DNA of 64,000 bases from Gardnerella vaginalis (GTDB lineage Bacteria > Actinomycetota > Actinomycetes > Actinomycetales > Bifidobacteriaceae), in NCBI RefSeq assembly GCF_001563665.1, contig NZ_KQ961872.1, forward strand, positions 1 through 64,000, read 5' to 3'. Positions 19,269 to 27,569 of this stretch are shown one piece after another. The first letter of the stretch is position 1. Every line of letters begins with the position of its first letter. Both the position numbers and the translations under genes were made by a program. The notes under the pieces are model-generated. The model searched no databases. It worked only from the letters and a program-made list of their open reading frames with translations, and was not told the DNA's origin.

Positions 19269-20279
19269 CTATGAAAACAGCATTAACAAATTAAAAATTA
19301 TAGAAACAGTCAAAAACGAAATTACTCCAACTGTTCCATAAAGAGATTTTCTACCAATCTTCTTAGGCATCTCCAAAGGAGCGTCAAAAAATACAAGATA
19401 TTTACGTCTGCGAATTAGCAAAATTACGCCAATAACCAACATTGCAATCATAAACATGCTATACATACCAGCCAAAATTAAACCTGGTGGCAATTGCGAC
19501 AATTCACTTTCTTTCATTTGATTTATGTCAATCATATTGCCATTTTTATCAACCAGCTGTTTTTGCAACCACATTGCAATTACGCTACCTTGCAGATTCA
19601 CAATCATGTGAAGAAATATATTGTATTGCAACTTAGAAGTGCGAACATACATGTATCCGAAAACTAAGCCAAGTCCAAAAGCATAGAAGAACTGGAATAC
19701 GTTCATATGGAATAAAGCGAATGCGAGAGCAGAAAATACTATAGCTCTTTTTTCTCCATAAACTCTTAAACGATCTAATATTTGCTTTCTAAAAAGCCAT
19801 TCTTCTACTATTGGTGCAAGAACAACAACAAACACAAAAGTTTCTAGGATATCCCCAGAAGCTATTGTATCTGAAACATGATTTTCTGCTTTTCCACCAC
19901 TTAAAAGTTCTGCAAAAGCTATACCAGCAAAATTCCCAATGTACATAATTGGGATACTCACAGCAAAAAATCCGCAAAATTGCGTAAAACTCATAGAGAA
20001 TTTATAAGTTGTAACTTTAGGAATTTTACGCATAATAAGCAAAGCTACTGGAAGAGCAACTAGATATTGAGCAACGTCTGAAACAATTATCGTTTCAAGC
20101 GAATTACTTATTAATCCTTTAGGAATTACGCGAGAACAAAGCATGCCTAACGCATATGCAACCGAAATCCAAACTATGAGGAATAAGCATAACGATACAC
20201 CAAGCATCCCTTGACGTTTGCGCGCCGTCAAATACACGTCACTTCTTTGCATATCTTGCATTTCTTGCATATCTTGCAT
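19269..20279 (-). CDS. CPBP-family intramembrane metalloprotease
   Basis: CPBP (Abi) proteins are multi-pass membrane glutamic-type proteases; some process lipoproteins, peptides or bacteriocins. The 336-residue product has about eight hydrophobic segments and the family motifs EEWLFRKQIL (EExxxR), FALFHMNVFQFFYAF and HMIVNLQGS. The N-terminus MQDMQEMQDMQ is encoded by short tandem repeats giving several in-frame ATGs; AAAGGAA sits correctly for the first. The C-terminus has one or two further transmembrane helices. Substrate unknown. It stands alone between hom and ddl. Confidence 0.85.
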   Translation of the reverse strand: MQDMQEMQDMQRSDVYLTARKRQGMLGVSLCLFLIVWISVAYALGMLCSRVIPKGLISNSLETIIVSDVAQYLVALPVALLIMRKIPKVTTYKFSMSFTQFCGFFAVSIPIMYIGNFAGIAFAELLSGGKAENHVSDTIASGDILETFVFVVVLAPIVEEWLFRKQILDRLRVYGEKRAIVFSALAFALFHMNVFQFFYAFGLGLVFGYMYVRTSKLQYNIFLHMIVNLQGSVIAMWLQKQLVDKNGNMIDINQMKESELSQLPPGLILAGMYSMFMIAMLVIGVILLIRRRKYLVFFDAPLEMPKKIGRKSLYGTVGVISFLTVSIIFNLLMLFS

Positions 20280-20341
20280 ACATGTTCCTTTTACTGTTAT
20301 TTTGCATATATTTAAGTAATTACATTGAGATTGATTAACTA

Positions 20342-21487
20342 TTATTCAATCACACCTTCGATAAGTTTCGTAATCAAATTACTGTAGCTTATTCCGGTTG
20401 CTTCCCAAGCTTTGGGATACATGGAGATTGGCGTAAATCCAGGCATCGTGTTGATTTCGTTAAGGATTACGCGCCCGTCTTTAGTTACGAAAGAATCCAC
20501 GCGACTTAGCCCGCGACCGTCTGCTGCTTTGAATGCTGCAAGTGCAGTTTTGCGAACACGCTCCAGCGTTTCAGCAGGCAAATTCGCCGGAACTTCCACG
20601 TGCGAAGCTGCAGAATCCATGTATTTGCTGTCAAAATCATAGAACTGGTCTTCACCAGACTCGCGTTTATCTAAAACAACTTCTCCAGGCAAACTTGCTT
20701 TTGGCTCTTCGCCATCGCGCGCTGCAAGAACAGCACACTCAATTTCTCGCGCATCAATTCCTTGTTCTACCAATACTCGCCAATCATGCTTAGATGCTTC
20801 ATAAACAGCATCAGCTAATGCATTAGCATCATCAATGGATTCGACTTTTGTTACACCAAAACTTGAGCCTGCACGACTTGGCTTTACAAAAAGAGGATAT
20901 TCAAGCTTTGCTACATTAACTTGAGATATTATTTCTTGAGCATAATTCTCAAAATGATTTTCTGCGTCATTTACAAATTTTCGCGTATCCAGTGCAATAC
21001 CTGGAGCTACATCAATTCCAGCAGCCTTAAAAAGCTGCTTTGCATAGTACTTATCCATGCAAGAAGCAGAAGCCAAAACTCCACAACCAACGTATGGAAC
21101 TCGCATCATCTCAAGCAAACCCTGCAAAGTACCATCTTCGCCATTAGGACCATGAAGCACAGGGAAAACAACATCAATATGACCTAAACTTGTCAACGTG
21201 CCGTCCGCCTCGCGCACTAAAAATCCGTCTGCACCTTTTGCAGGGTCAAGCACAACATCACGCGTGCTATCAGTTTTTGTAATCAGAGGGAGCTCTCCTT
21301 CTTCCATGCGGAAGTTGCGAGGATCTTGACCGCCTACAATCCACTCACCTTGTTTTGTTATAGCAACACGGACAATCTCGAATCGACTTTCATCAACTGC
21401 ACTTAACACGCCAGCAGCTGATATACATGAGATCGAATGCTCGTCTGCTTTACCGCCGTACAAAAACATTACACGCTTTTTCGCCAT
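20342..21487 (-). CDS. ddl: D-alanine--D-alanine ligase
   Basis: Ddl joins two D-alanines with ATP for the peptidoglycan stem peptide. The 381-residue ATP-grasp protein shows FLYGGKADEHSISCISA, the substrate loop VFPVLHGPNGEDGTLQGLLE, FVKPSRAGSSFGVTKV, EIECAVLAA and the C-terminal RVDSFVTKDGRVILNEINTMPGFTPISMYP. AAAGGAAAAAA precedes the ATG. It lies next to gpsA on the same strand, an actinobacterial arrangement. Confidence 0.97.
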   Translation of the reverse strand: MAKKRVMFLYGGKADEHSISCISAAGVLSAVDESRFEIVRVAITKQGEWIVGGQDPRNFRMEEGELPLITKTDSTRDVVLDPAKGADGFLVREADGTLTSLGHIDVVFPVLHGPNGEDGTLQGLLEMMRVPYVGCGVLASASCMDKYYAKQLFKAAGIDVAPGIALDTRKFVNDAENHFENYAQEIISQVNVAKLEYPLFVKPSRAGSSFGVTKVESIDDANALADAVYEASKHDWRVLVEQGIDAREIECAVLAARDGEEPKASLPGEVVLDKRESGEDQFYDFDSKYMDSAASHVEVPANLPAETLERVRKTALAAFKAADGRGLSRVDSFVTKDGRVILNEINTMPGFTPISMYPKAWEATGISYSNLITKLIEGVIE

Positions 21488-21641
21488 TTTTTTCCTTTGA
21501 AAATCAGACTTTTTAAATTATTTAAGCTTAACTTTTCAACCATAAATTATTTAGTCCAAATTGTTTTAAGCATATATTATTTAAGTTTATTAAGCCACTC
21601 TTTTTATTTAAGATTAGTGAGTTAATTTTTCTAAAAGTACA

Positions 21642-22637
21642 CTACTCTTCGCAAACATCGTCATCAAAAAGCATTGAAAGCATTTCTTGGCAAGAGATTC
21701 CTTCTTCCAGCACGCGAGCCATTGCACTTGCGAGTGGAGTTGCAACGCCCAAACGCTTACCCATTGCCACAACTGCGCTTGTAGTTGGCACGCCTTCCGC
21801 AACGCCATTACTAACAGCAGTTGCCTCTTCAACGCTCATTCCCTTACCAAGATTTGATCCAAAAGTGTAATTGCGGCTTAGAGGAGAACCACAAGTTGCA
21901 ACTAAATCACCAAAGCCTGCAAGTCCTGCAAAAGTGCGAGAATCTGCGCCTTCCGCAACGCCCAATGCCGTCAACTCTGCAAGACCGCGCGTTTCAATCA
22001 TAGCAGCCGTATTTTCGCCGTAACCTGCACCGCGAGCCATACCAACTGCGAGCGCAACAACGTTTTTAAGTGATCCGCACATTTCTACGCCGATTACATC
22101 TGTTGACACAAACGCTTTGAAGTAATCATTTGAACAAGCCTTTGCGACTATTTGCGCTTGCGACTTTTCTTCACACGCAACTACTGCTGCAGCAGGATGA
22201 CGAGATGCTACTTCCTTACTCAAGTTTGGACCAGAAAGTGCAGCAAAACGATTACGCGGCAAATTCAACGCTTCGCACACAACTTCATCCATACGTTTTC
22301 CGGTTGTGCGCTCAATTCCTTTCATAAGAGAAACAACGATCGCATTTTGTGGAATCTTGCCTGCAAAATCAACCAACGCTACTCTCGCAAACTGTGCTGC
22401 AATTGCAACTACTACAATATCTGCATTTTTAACTGCCTCAACACGATCCCCAGTTGCAGTCATATTTTCTGGCAACTTTTCAACGCTTGGCAAGCGCACC
22501 GCGTTATGATGATGATCACGAATACCTTCAACGATTTCTGGCTCTATTGCCCACATCGTTACACGATTACCTGCGTCTGCAAGTACTTGTCCAAACGCAG
22601 TACCCCATGCACCAGCACCCAACACCGTAACGTTCAT
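21642..22637 (-). CDS. gpsA: Glycerol-3-phosphate dehydrogenase [NAD(P)+]
   Basis: GpsA makes sn-glycerol-3-phosphate from dihydroxyacetone phosphate for phospholipid synthesis. The 331-residue product has the Rossmann motif VTVLGAGAWGTAFGQVLAD, the SLMKGIE and ALSGPNLSKEVA segments, catalytic Lys in CGSLKNVVALAVG and GFGDLVATCGSPLSRN. AAAGGTGAGGCG precedes the ATG. plsC lies about 200 bp upstream on the same strand, so the first two steps of phosphatidate synthesis are neighbours. Confidence 0.97.
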   Translation of the reverse strand: MNVTVLGAGAWGTAFGQVLADAGNRVTMWAIEPEIVEGIRDHHHNAVRLPSVEKLPENMTATGDRVEAVKNADIVVVAIAAQFARVALVDFAGKIPQNAIVVSLMKGIERTTGKRMDEVVCEALNLPRNRFAALSGPNLSKEVASRHPAAAVVACEEKSQAQIVAKACSNDYFKAFVSTDVIGVEMCGSLKNVVALAVGMARGAGYGENTAAMIETRGLAELTALGVAEGADSRTFAGLAGFGDLVATCGSPLSRNYTFGSNLGKGMSVEEATAVSNGVAEGVPTTSAVVAMGKRLGVATPLASAMARVLEEGISCQEMLSMLFDDDVCEE

Positions 22638-22841
22638 TATTTACGCCTCACCTTTCGGTTGTAAATCTTCGGCAAATATTTGTATTCTTGGCTTTTTAAC
22701 GCACTATTTCATAATTCTACACACGACACTTTACGCATTAAAACACGAACTAAAACGCGCATTAAGCTTCATACAAAAGCACGCATCAAAATTCACAATA
22801 ACCATGCATAAAAACGCGAATCACGAATTAAAAACGAGAAA

Positions 22842-23726
22842 CTAATCTTCTTCAACTCTTTTCATAAGCTTGTAATCAAAGTATCCAGCTGGCGCTTTTT
22901 CTCCGCGAATCTCTTCCATAATTTGCGTCATACGCACTCGCACGCGTCTTGCAAGCTCTTCAGCTGCATCCATTGGAGGCATTTGACCCCAATTATCCAT
23001 ATCGTTAAGAAGATCAGAATAATCAAGCTGAGTATCATAACACATTACAACGTTTTTCTTAGGCCAAGGCCACCAATGGTTTATACTTGCAGCTCCCCAA
23101 ACTACAGCACAAAATAGAGGAATTTGATGTCCAAGCCTTCTAGATGCTTCAAGAGCAATAATACCAATTCCCGGCTTCATGCTCATTGGCCATTTTTGAG
23201 GATCTCTTGTTAAAGTGCCTTCTGGCCAAATACTTAAAGGTCTTCCATTCGTTAGAATTTTGATTGATTCTTCTTCAATTTCGCGCGCTTTTCCGCTTCT
23301 TCTTGGCACAGGTTGCATGCCAACAAGTTGAAACCATTTGCCTAAGATCGGCCAACTCGCAAGCTCCGCTTTAGCCATATATCGAGGTCTGCGTCCTTGG
23401 TGGAATAGCGCTGTCATTGGTATAAAAACGTCAAACATAGTAACGTGCGTGCAAGCAGTTATAAATACGCCATCTTCTGGTACGTTCTCTAACCCCCACG
23501 CTTTTACTTTGCATCTAGAACGAAGTACGCGAGATGTTCCTTCAAGTAATCGTTCAGTTGCTTTTGGATTTTGAGCGTTTATTTCTGCGTATGCTACTTT
23601 GCGCTCGCCAGTTGGATAATAGTAAGTTGGATCAACTAAATTATGCTTTTTCGAAAGATACTCTACCTGCTCATCACTGAGTGGCTTAACTGCACTTCTC
23701 GGTGAAGGTTTTCCTTTTGATACCAT
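22842..23726 (-). CDS. plsC: 1-acyl-sn-glycerol-3-phosphate acyltransferase
   Basis: PlsC-type acyltransferase, adding an acyl chain to lysophosphatidate at the membrane. Motifs in order: HVTMFDVFIP (the HX4D catalytic motif, here HVTMFD), KAELASWPILGKWF, WPEGTLTRDP (substrate-binding EGT) and PGIGIIALEA. About 294 residues, with a charged N-terminal extension before the domain. The start MVSKGKPS is uncertain; an ATG six codons upstream (23744) is possible and neither has a good ribosome-binding site. A (CACTATGA)4 simple repeat lies just upstream. Confidence 0.93.
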   Translation of the reverse strand: MVSKGKPSPRSAVKPLSDEQVEYLSKKHNLVDPTYYYPTGERKVAYAEINAQNPKATERLLEGTSRVLRSRCKVKAWGLENVPEDGVFITACTHVTMFDVFIPMTALFHQGRRPRYMAKAELASWPILGKWFQLVGMQPVPRRSGKAREIEEESIKILTNGRPLSIWPEGTLTRDPQKWPMSMKPGIGIIALEASRRLGHQIPLFCAVVWGAASINHWWPWPKKNVVMCYDTQLDYSDLLNDMDNWGQMPPMDAAEELARRVRVRMTQIMEEIRGEKAPAGYFDYKLMKRVEED

Positions 23727-23754
23727 ACAACTATTGTGCAGCATGCTATAAACA

Positions 23755-23786
23755 CACTATGACACTATGACACTATGACACTATGA
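23755..23786. repeat. Simple sequence repeat (CACTATGA)x4 upstream of plsC
   Basis: Four perfect tandem copies of an 8-bp unit start about 30 bp before the plsC start. A 25-bp duplication (TCATTTAATAGCGTAGTAAA) follows around 23870-23920. The repeat lies where promoter elements would be expected. Confidence 0.85.
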
Positions 23787-23932
23787 ATTAAAAGCATATT
23801 TACGAAATACAATAAAAATATAATAAAATTTCTTATTATGTATTTTACTTTTATTACATAAACATGCGCTCATTTAATAGCGTAGTAAAATAAACTCATT
23901 TAATAGCGTAGTAAACAAACTAAAATTTCGAC

Positions 23933-24802
23933 TTATTTATTTCGTATTCTGTTAGAAAAAACTTTTGAAATTAGACCGTGTTTAGGTGACGCAATCCAGG
24001 CGAGCACAAAGAAGACTGTTGCAACAAGCACAATCGTTCCACCAGTAGCAGTATCAAAACTCCACGAAATATACATTCCTAGAATAGATGAAACACAACC
24101 GATTACAGGAGCAAGAATCATCATTATAGACAATCTATCTGTGAGAAGACGAGCCGTTGCTGCAGGAGTAATAAGAAGAGCAAGCACAAGAACATTACCT
24201 ATTATTTGCACAGAAACAACAACAGCAACTGCAACGATCACATAAAGCATCCCATCGAGCATAGAAACAGGCAAACCCATTGCGCGTGAAGTTTCGCGAT
24301 CCATTGACACGCATACAAGTTCTTTATGGAATATAAACAGCAATGTAAGAATTATCAAACCTGTAATAAAAACGACCACAATATCTGAATCTGGAATACC
24401 AGTTATAGAGCCAAATAAGAATGATTCCAAAGATCCAGCGTATCCAGATGCTTTAGAAATAATCACAATTCCGAGAGCAAATGCTGAAACAAAGAATACG
24501 CCAATAAAAGAGTCCTCGCGCAACCGACGATTTTGACTGAAGATTGACACTATTAACGCTGTTGCAACTCCTGCAATTGCACCGCCTAAAAGCAAATTAC
24601 CTTGCAAAACGAAGGCTATTGCAAGACCAGGAAAAACAGAATGCGCTACAGCATCTCCAATAAAAGCCATTCCGCGAAGAACTACATAACATCCAACAGC
24701 ACCGCAAATTACGCTTGAAAGGCAAGCTACTATAAGTGCTTTTAGTAAAAACCATAAGTCTGGATTCGTTAAATCTTGAATAAATTCAATAGGCGTAAGC
24801 AT
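23933..24802 (-). CDS. Metal ABC transporter permease (anchored repeat-type)
   Basis: Membrane channel subunit of an ABC-3 (ZnuB/MntB-like) metal importer. The 289-residue product has about eight transmembrane helices and the family motif RGMAFIGDAVAHSVFPGLAI. Its ATG directly abuts the stop codon of the ATPase gene, so the two are translationally coupled, and GGAGAAG lies within the end of that gene. It is the last gene of the six-gene operon starting at 33432. Zn or Mn is the likely substrate; the metal cannot be told from this sequence. Confidence 0.92.
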   Translation of the reverse strand: MLTPIEFIQDLTNPDLWFLLKALIVACLSSVICGAVGCYVVLRGMAFIGDAVAHSVFPGLAIAFVLQGNLLLGGAIAGVATALIVSIFSQNRRLREDSFIGVFFVSAFALGIVIISKASGYAGSLESFLFGSITGIPDSDIVVVFITGLIILTLLFIFHKELVCVSMDRETSRAMGLPVSMLDGMLYVIVAVAVVVSVQIIGNVLVLALLITPAATARLLTDRLSIMMILAPVIGCVSSILGMYISWSFDTATGGTIVLVATVFFVLAWIASPKHGLISKVFSNRIRNK

Positions 24803-25666
24803 TTACTTCTCCAATCCATTAAAAGTCTTACTATTTTCGTGCACGCAACTACCATCACACATCTCACTAGTATTTTCTTGGCTTTTAACGCGCTGTACTG
24901 CTTGAATAAGCGGATTATCTTTAGACACATGAAATGTTTTAACCCACTGATCTACACTTAATGATTTCGCAACTCCATCTCCCACAATACTTCCGTCAAA
25001 AAGTATGATTCTTGAGCAAGAATTCATAGAACCAATAATGTCGTGTGAACTCATCAAAATCGACTCGCCACAAGCGCATAAATCTGAAAACAACTTTGTA
25101 AGTAATTCTTGAGTTGGCATATCAAGACCAGTAAAAGGCTCATCAAGCAATAACAAACGCGGTTGTGATGCTAAAGCTCTAGCAACTAGAACACGCTGAC
25201 GCTGACCTCCAGAAAGTTCTCCAATAGTACGATCTCGAAAATCTGCCATTCCCGTACGATCTAATGCATTAAGAGCTGCAATATAATCTTCTTTTCTAGC
25301 TCTTCGAGCGTATCCAATATGCCTAATTCGTCCCATCATTACTACATCAAAAGCCGAAAGAGGAAAATCCCACGCAATATCGTGACGTTGAGGAACATAT
25401 CCAATATTTGATACTCGCTTAATATTTCGTTTGATAAAATTATCATCATTACTAAGTTCATGCGAACGAACTTCAAGATTACCTGCATGAGGAATCAATC
25501 CCATAATCGCGCGAAAAAGCGTAGTTTTACCAGCACCATTCGCACCAAGCAATCCCACGAATTCACCGCTTTTAATATTAAACGAAACGTCTTTTACAAC
25601 TTCTCTACTTGCATAAGATACGCTTAGATTTTGCGCGCTAATCACAATGTTTTCACTATTTTTCAT
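24803..25666 (-). CDS. Metal ABC transporter ATP-binding protein
   Basis: The 287-residue ATPase of the metal importer. Walker A is GANGAGKTT, the signature is LSGGQRQRVLVARALA, Walker B is LLLLDEPFTGLD and the switch His is in MSSHD. The C-terminal tail carries a CDGSCVHENS segment with two cysteines and a histidine, possibly metal-binding (inference). The start MKNSENIV was chosen because AGGGAAG precedes it; an upstream ATG adds five residues. It lies between the solute-binding protein and the permease. Confidence 0.93.
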   Translation of the reverse strand: MKNSENIVISAQNLSVSYASREVVKDVSFNIKSGEFVGLLGANGAGKTTLFRAIMGLIPHAGNLEVRSHELSNDDNFIKRNIKRVSNIGYVPQRHDIAWDFPLSAFDVVMMGRIRHIGYARRARKEDYIAALNALDRTGMADFRDRTIGELSGGQRQRVLVARALASQPRLLLLDEPFTGLDMPTQELLTKLFSDLCACGESILMSSHDIIGSMNSCSRIILFDGSIVGDGVAKSLSVDQWVKTFHVSKDNPLIQAVQRVKSQENTSEMCDGSCVHENSKTFNGLEK

Positions 25667-25702
25667 AAACTTCCCTACCATTTCAAAAATTAGTAATTAA
25701 AT

Positions 25703-27511
25703 TCACTTCAAACAATTTGCTAAAGAATCCGCATTCGCACGCATCATATCTTCATAACTTCGAACATGCGAATCAAAAGCATCGCCATAAATTGGGCATA
25801 CTTTAACTCGCGCTTCAGAAGCTAATTCTTTTAACACAGATGAGCGAGATATAAGATTTGGCTCTAGAAATACTGCAGGAATTTGTAAATCGCGTAAAAT
25901 TTGCGAAAGCCTACGCCTATCTTGCACACTCGGCTCGCTAGAAGGATTTATTGTTACAAATCCAGCAATATTTACACCATAAGCCTTACCTAAGTAAGCA
26001 AAAGCATCGTGAGTTGTGACTAAGTTGCGGCGTTCTTTAGGTATTGACGCAACTTTTTTACGCATATAGGCATCAACATCAAGAAGCCTGTTAATATAGC
26101 GATCTGCATTAGCACGATATTTATTTGCATTTTTAGGATCTACTTCACACAATCTGTCAGCAATAGTTCGCACATATGCAATACCGTTTTTTACTGATTG
26201 CCACAAATGTGGATCAATATCTCCATGAACATGTTTACCTAAAACTGCTTGCGGAAGTTGATAAATTTTCTGTCTTGCGCTTCCAAGGAATCTATAACCT
26301 TGTTCTGCTGGAATTTCTTTAAGTGCATTAGTTGGAACTTCCACAACTACATCTTTAGGTTCATAATAAACACGCTTAGGTGCAGCAGACCGCTTCTCTT
26401 GCAAAGTATCAACTCTGTAAAGAAACCCACGTTTTGCTAAATCATAAGCTAAATCAGCATGACCTTTATTCAAAACTACTCGAGCTGAGCGTGTTTTCGC
26501 CAATTTTTGAGCGTTAATACCAACAGCAAATCGCATAGTGGTATTTCCTAAACTAGCAACTCTCTCATTTTGAGCATTCAACATGTCTGCATGAAAATCG
26601 AGCAAATACTCACCAGGCTTACTAAAAGCCCAACTTAAATGCGTGTGAGCATCTGCAGGCAAATCCACATGATCCTCATCGTTAATTCCATTTGCTGAGT
26701 TAATGTAAGTTTCAACGCTACCAAAAGTTCCAGTAAGATAAGCAAAAAGTGATCCAGGACCTTTTACTTTAGTAGCTGTTAAACGGATTCTATCTGATCT
26801 TCTCATAGTATATGCATTTGGTTTCAGCACAGTTGCACGACCCTGTTTTGTTACAGTAGAAGGCGCATTTGATTGAGAAGACTGATAAGACTGAGAAGAT
26901 TGAGAAGATTGAGAAAACTTTTCACTCTTATTCAAACTTTTAAGCTGCTTTACTGATCCACTTGAGCTAGATACACTTGAGCTATTTCCACTTGAGCCAG
27001 CACCACTGTTATTATCCGAAACTTTAGAACTTTGCAATACATTAGAACTTTGAACAGCCATACGCTCCGTAGCAAGACCTAGCCAAATAGTATCCAACGA
27101 CACATCTTCTACCATAGGAATAATATCTGCAGCATGCTTAACGCTTTCTTCTGCAAGCTGCACATTAGGCACACCTTTACGCAAATTCGCATCTAAAGCA
27201 GTAATCACGCCATGCTCCTCAAGCATCATGTAATTACTAAAAGCAACATCCGCATAAACAACATCTCGTATAGAACGCAAGCGAGGCTCATACGAGTGCG
27301 GATCTGCATTATCTGGAACTATAGAACTTACATTTGCAGCATCTCCGGCAACATTTGCAACCATATCTCTCAATACGCCAGTAGTTGTTACAACATTTAT
27401 TCGACCATCTCTATGACCAGATTTTGAATAATTACTCACATTACTGCATGCTGAAAGTGGCATAATCATAGCTATAATCACAAAAAACACGCGTGCTTTT
27501 AAAGAAATCAT
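25703..27511 (-). CDS. Metal-binding lipoprotein of the ABC importer with inserted surface repeat domain
   Basis: A cluster A-I (TroA/ZnuA-like) solute-binding protein of about 602 residues, twice the usual 300. A signal peptide ends in lipobox LSAC with lipidated Cys22. The expected ligands are present: His in DNADPHSYEP, His in DIDPHLWQS, His in TTHDAFAYLG, and Asp in PIYGDAFD. Between the first and second ligands a Ser-rich stretch and the actinobacterial surface-anchored repeat are inserted, with AHTHLSWAFSKPGEY and NKGHADLAYDL. This matches the TIGRFAM description of 'anchored repeat-type' substrate-binding proteins. I reject a TTG start at 27580 that would overlap the upstream gene. Confidence 0.92.
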   Translation of the reverse strand: MISLKARVFFVIIAMIMPLSACSNVSNYSKSGHRDGRINVVTTTGVLRDMVANVAGDAANVSSIVPDNADPHSYEPRLRSIRDVVYADVAFSNYMMLEEHGVITALDANLRKGVPNVQLAEESVKHAADIIPMVEDVSLDTIWLGLATERMAVQSSNVLQSSKVSDNNSGAGSSGNSSSVSSSSGSVKQLKSLNKSEKFSQSSQSSQSYQSSQSNAPSTVTKQGRATVLKPNAYTMRRSDRIRLTATKVKGPGSLFAYLTGTFGSVETYINSANGINDEDHVDLPADAHTHLSWAFSKPGEYLLDFHADMLNAQNERVASLGNTTMRFAVGINAQKLAKTRSARVVLNKGHADLAYDLAKRGFLYRVDTLQEKRSAAPKRVYYEPKDVVVEVPTNALKEIPAEQGYRFLGSARQKIYQLPQAVLGKHVHGDIDPHLWQSVKNGIAYVRTIADRLCEVDPKNANKYRANADRYINRLLDVDAYMRKKVASIPKERRNLVTTHDAFAYLGKAYGVNIAGFVTINPSSEPSVQDRRRLSQILRDLQIPAVFLEPNLISRSSVLKELASEARVKVCPIYGDAFDSHVRSYEDMMRANADSLANCLK

Positions 27512-27569
27512 AGCTTTAAATAGATCCACATAAAACAACTTCTTAATTGCCACTTCCAATACCACCAAA

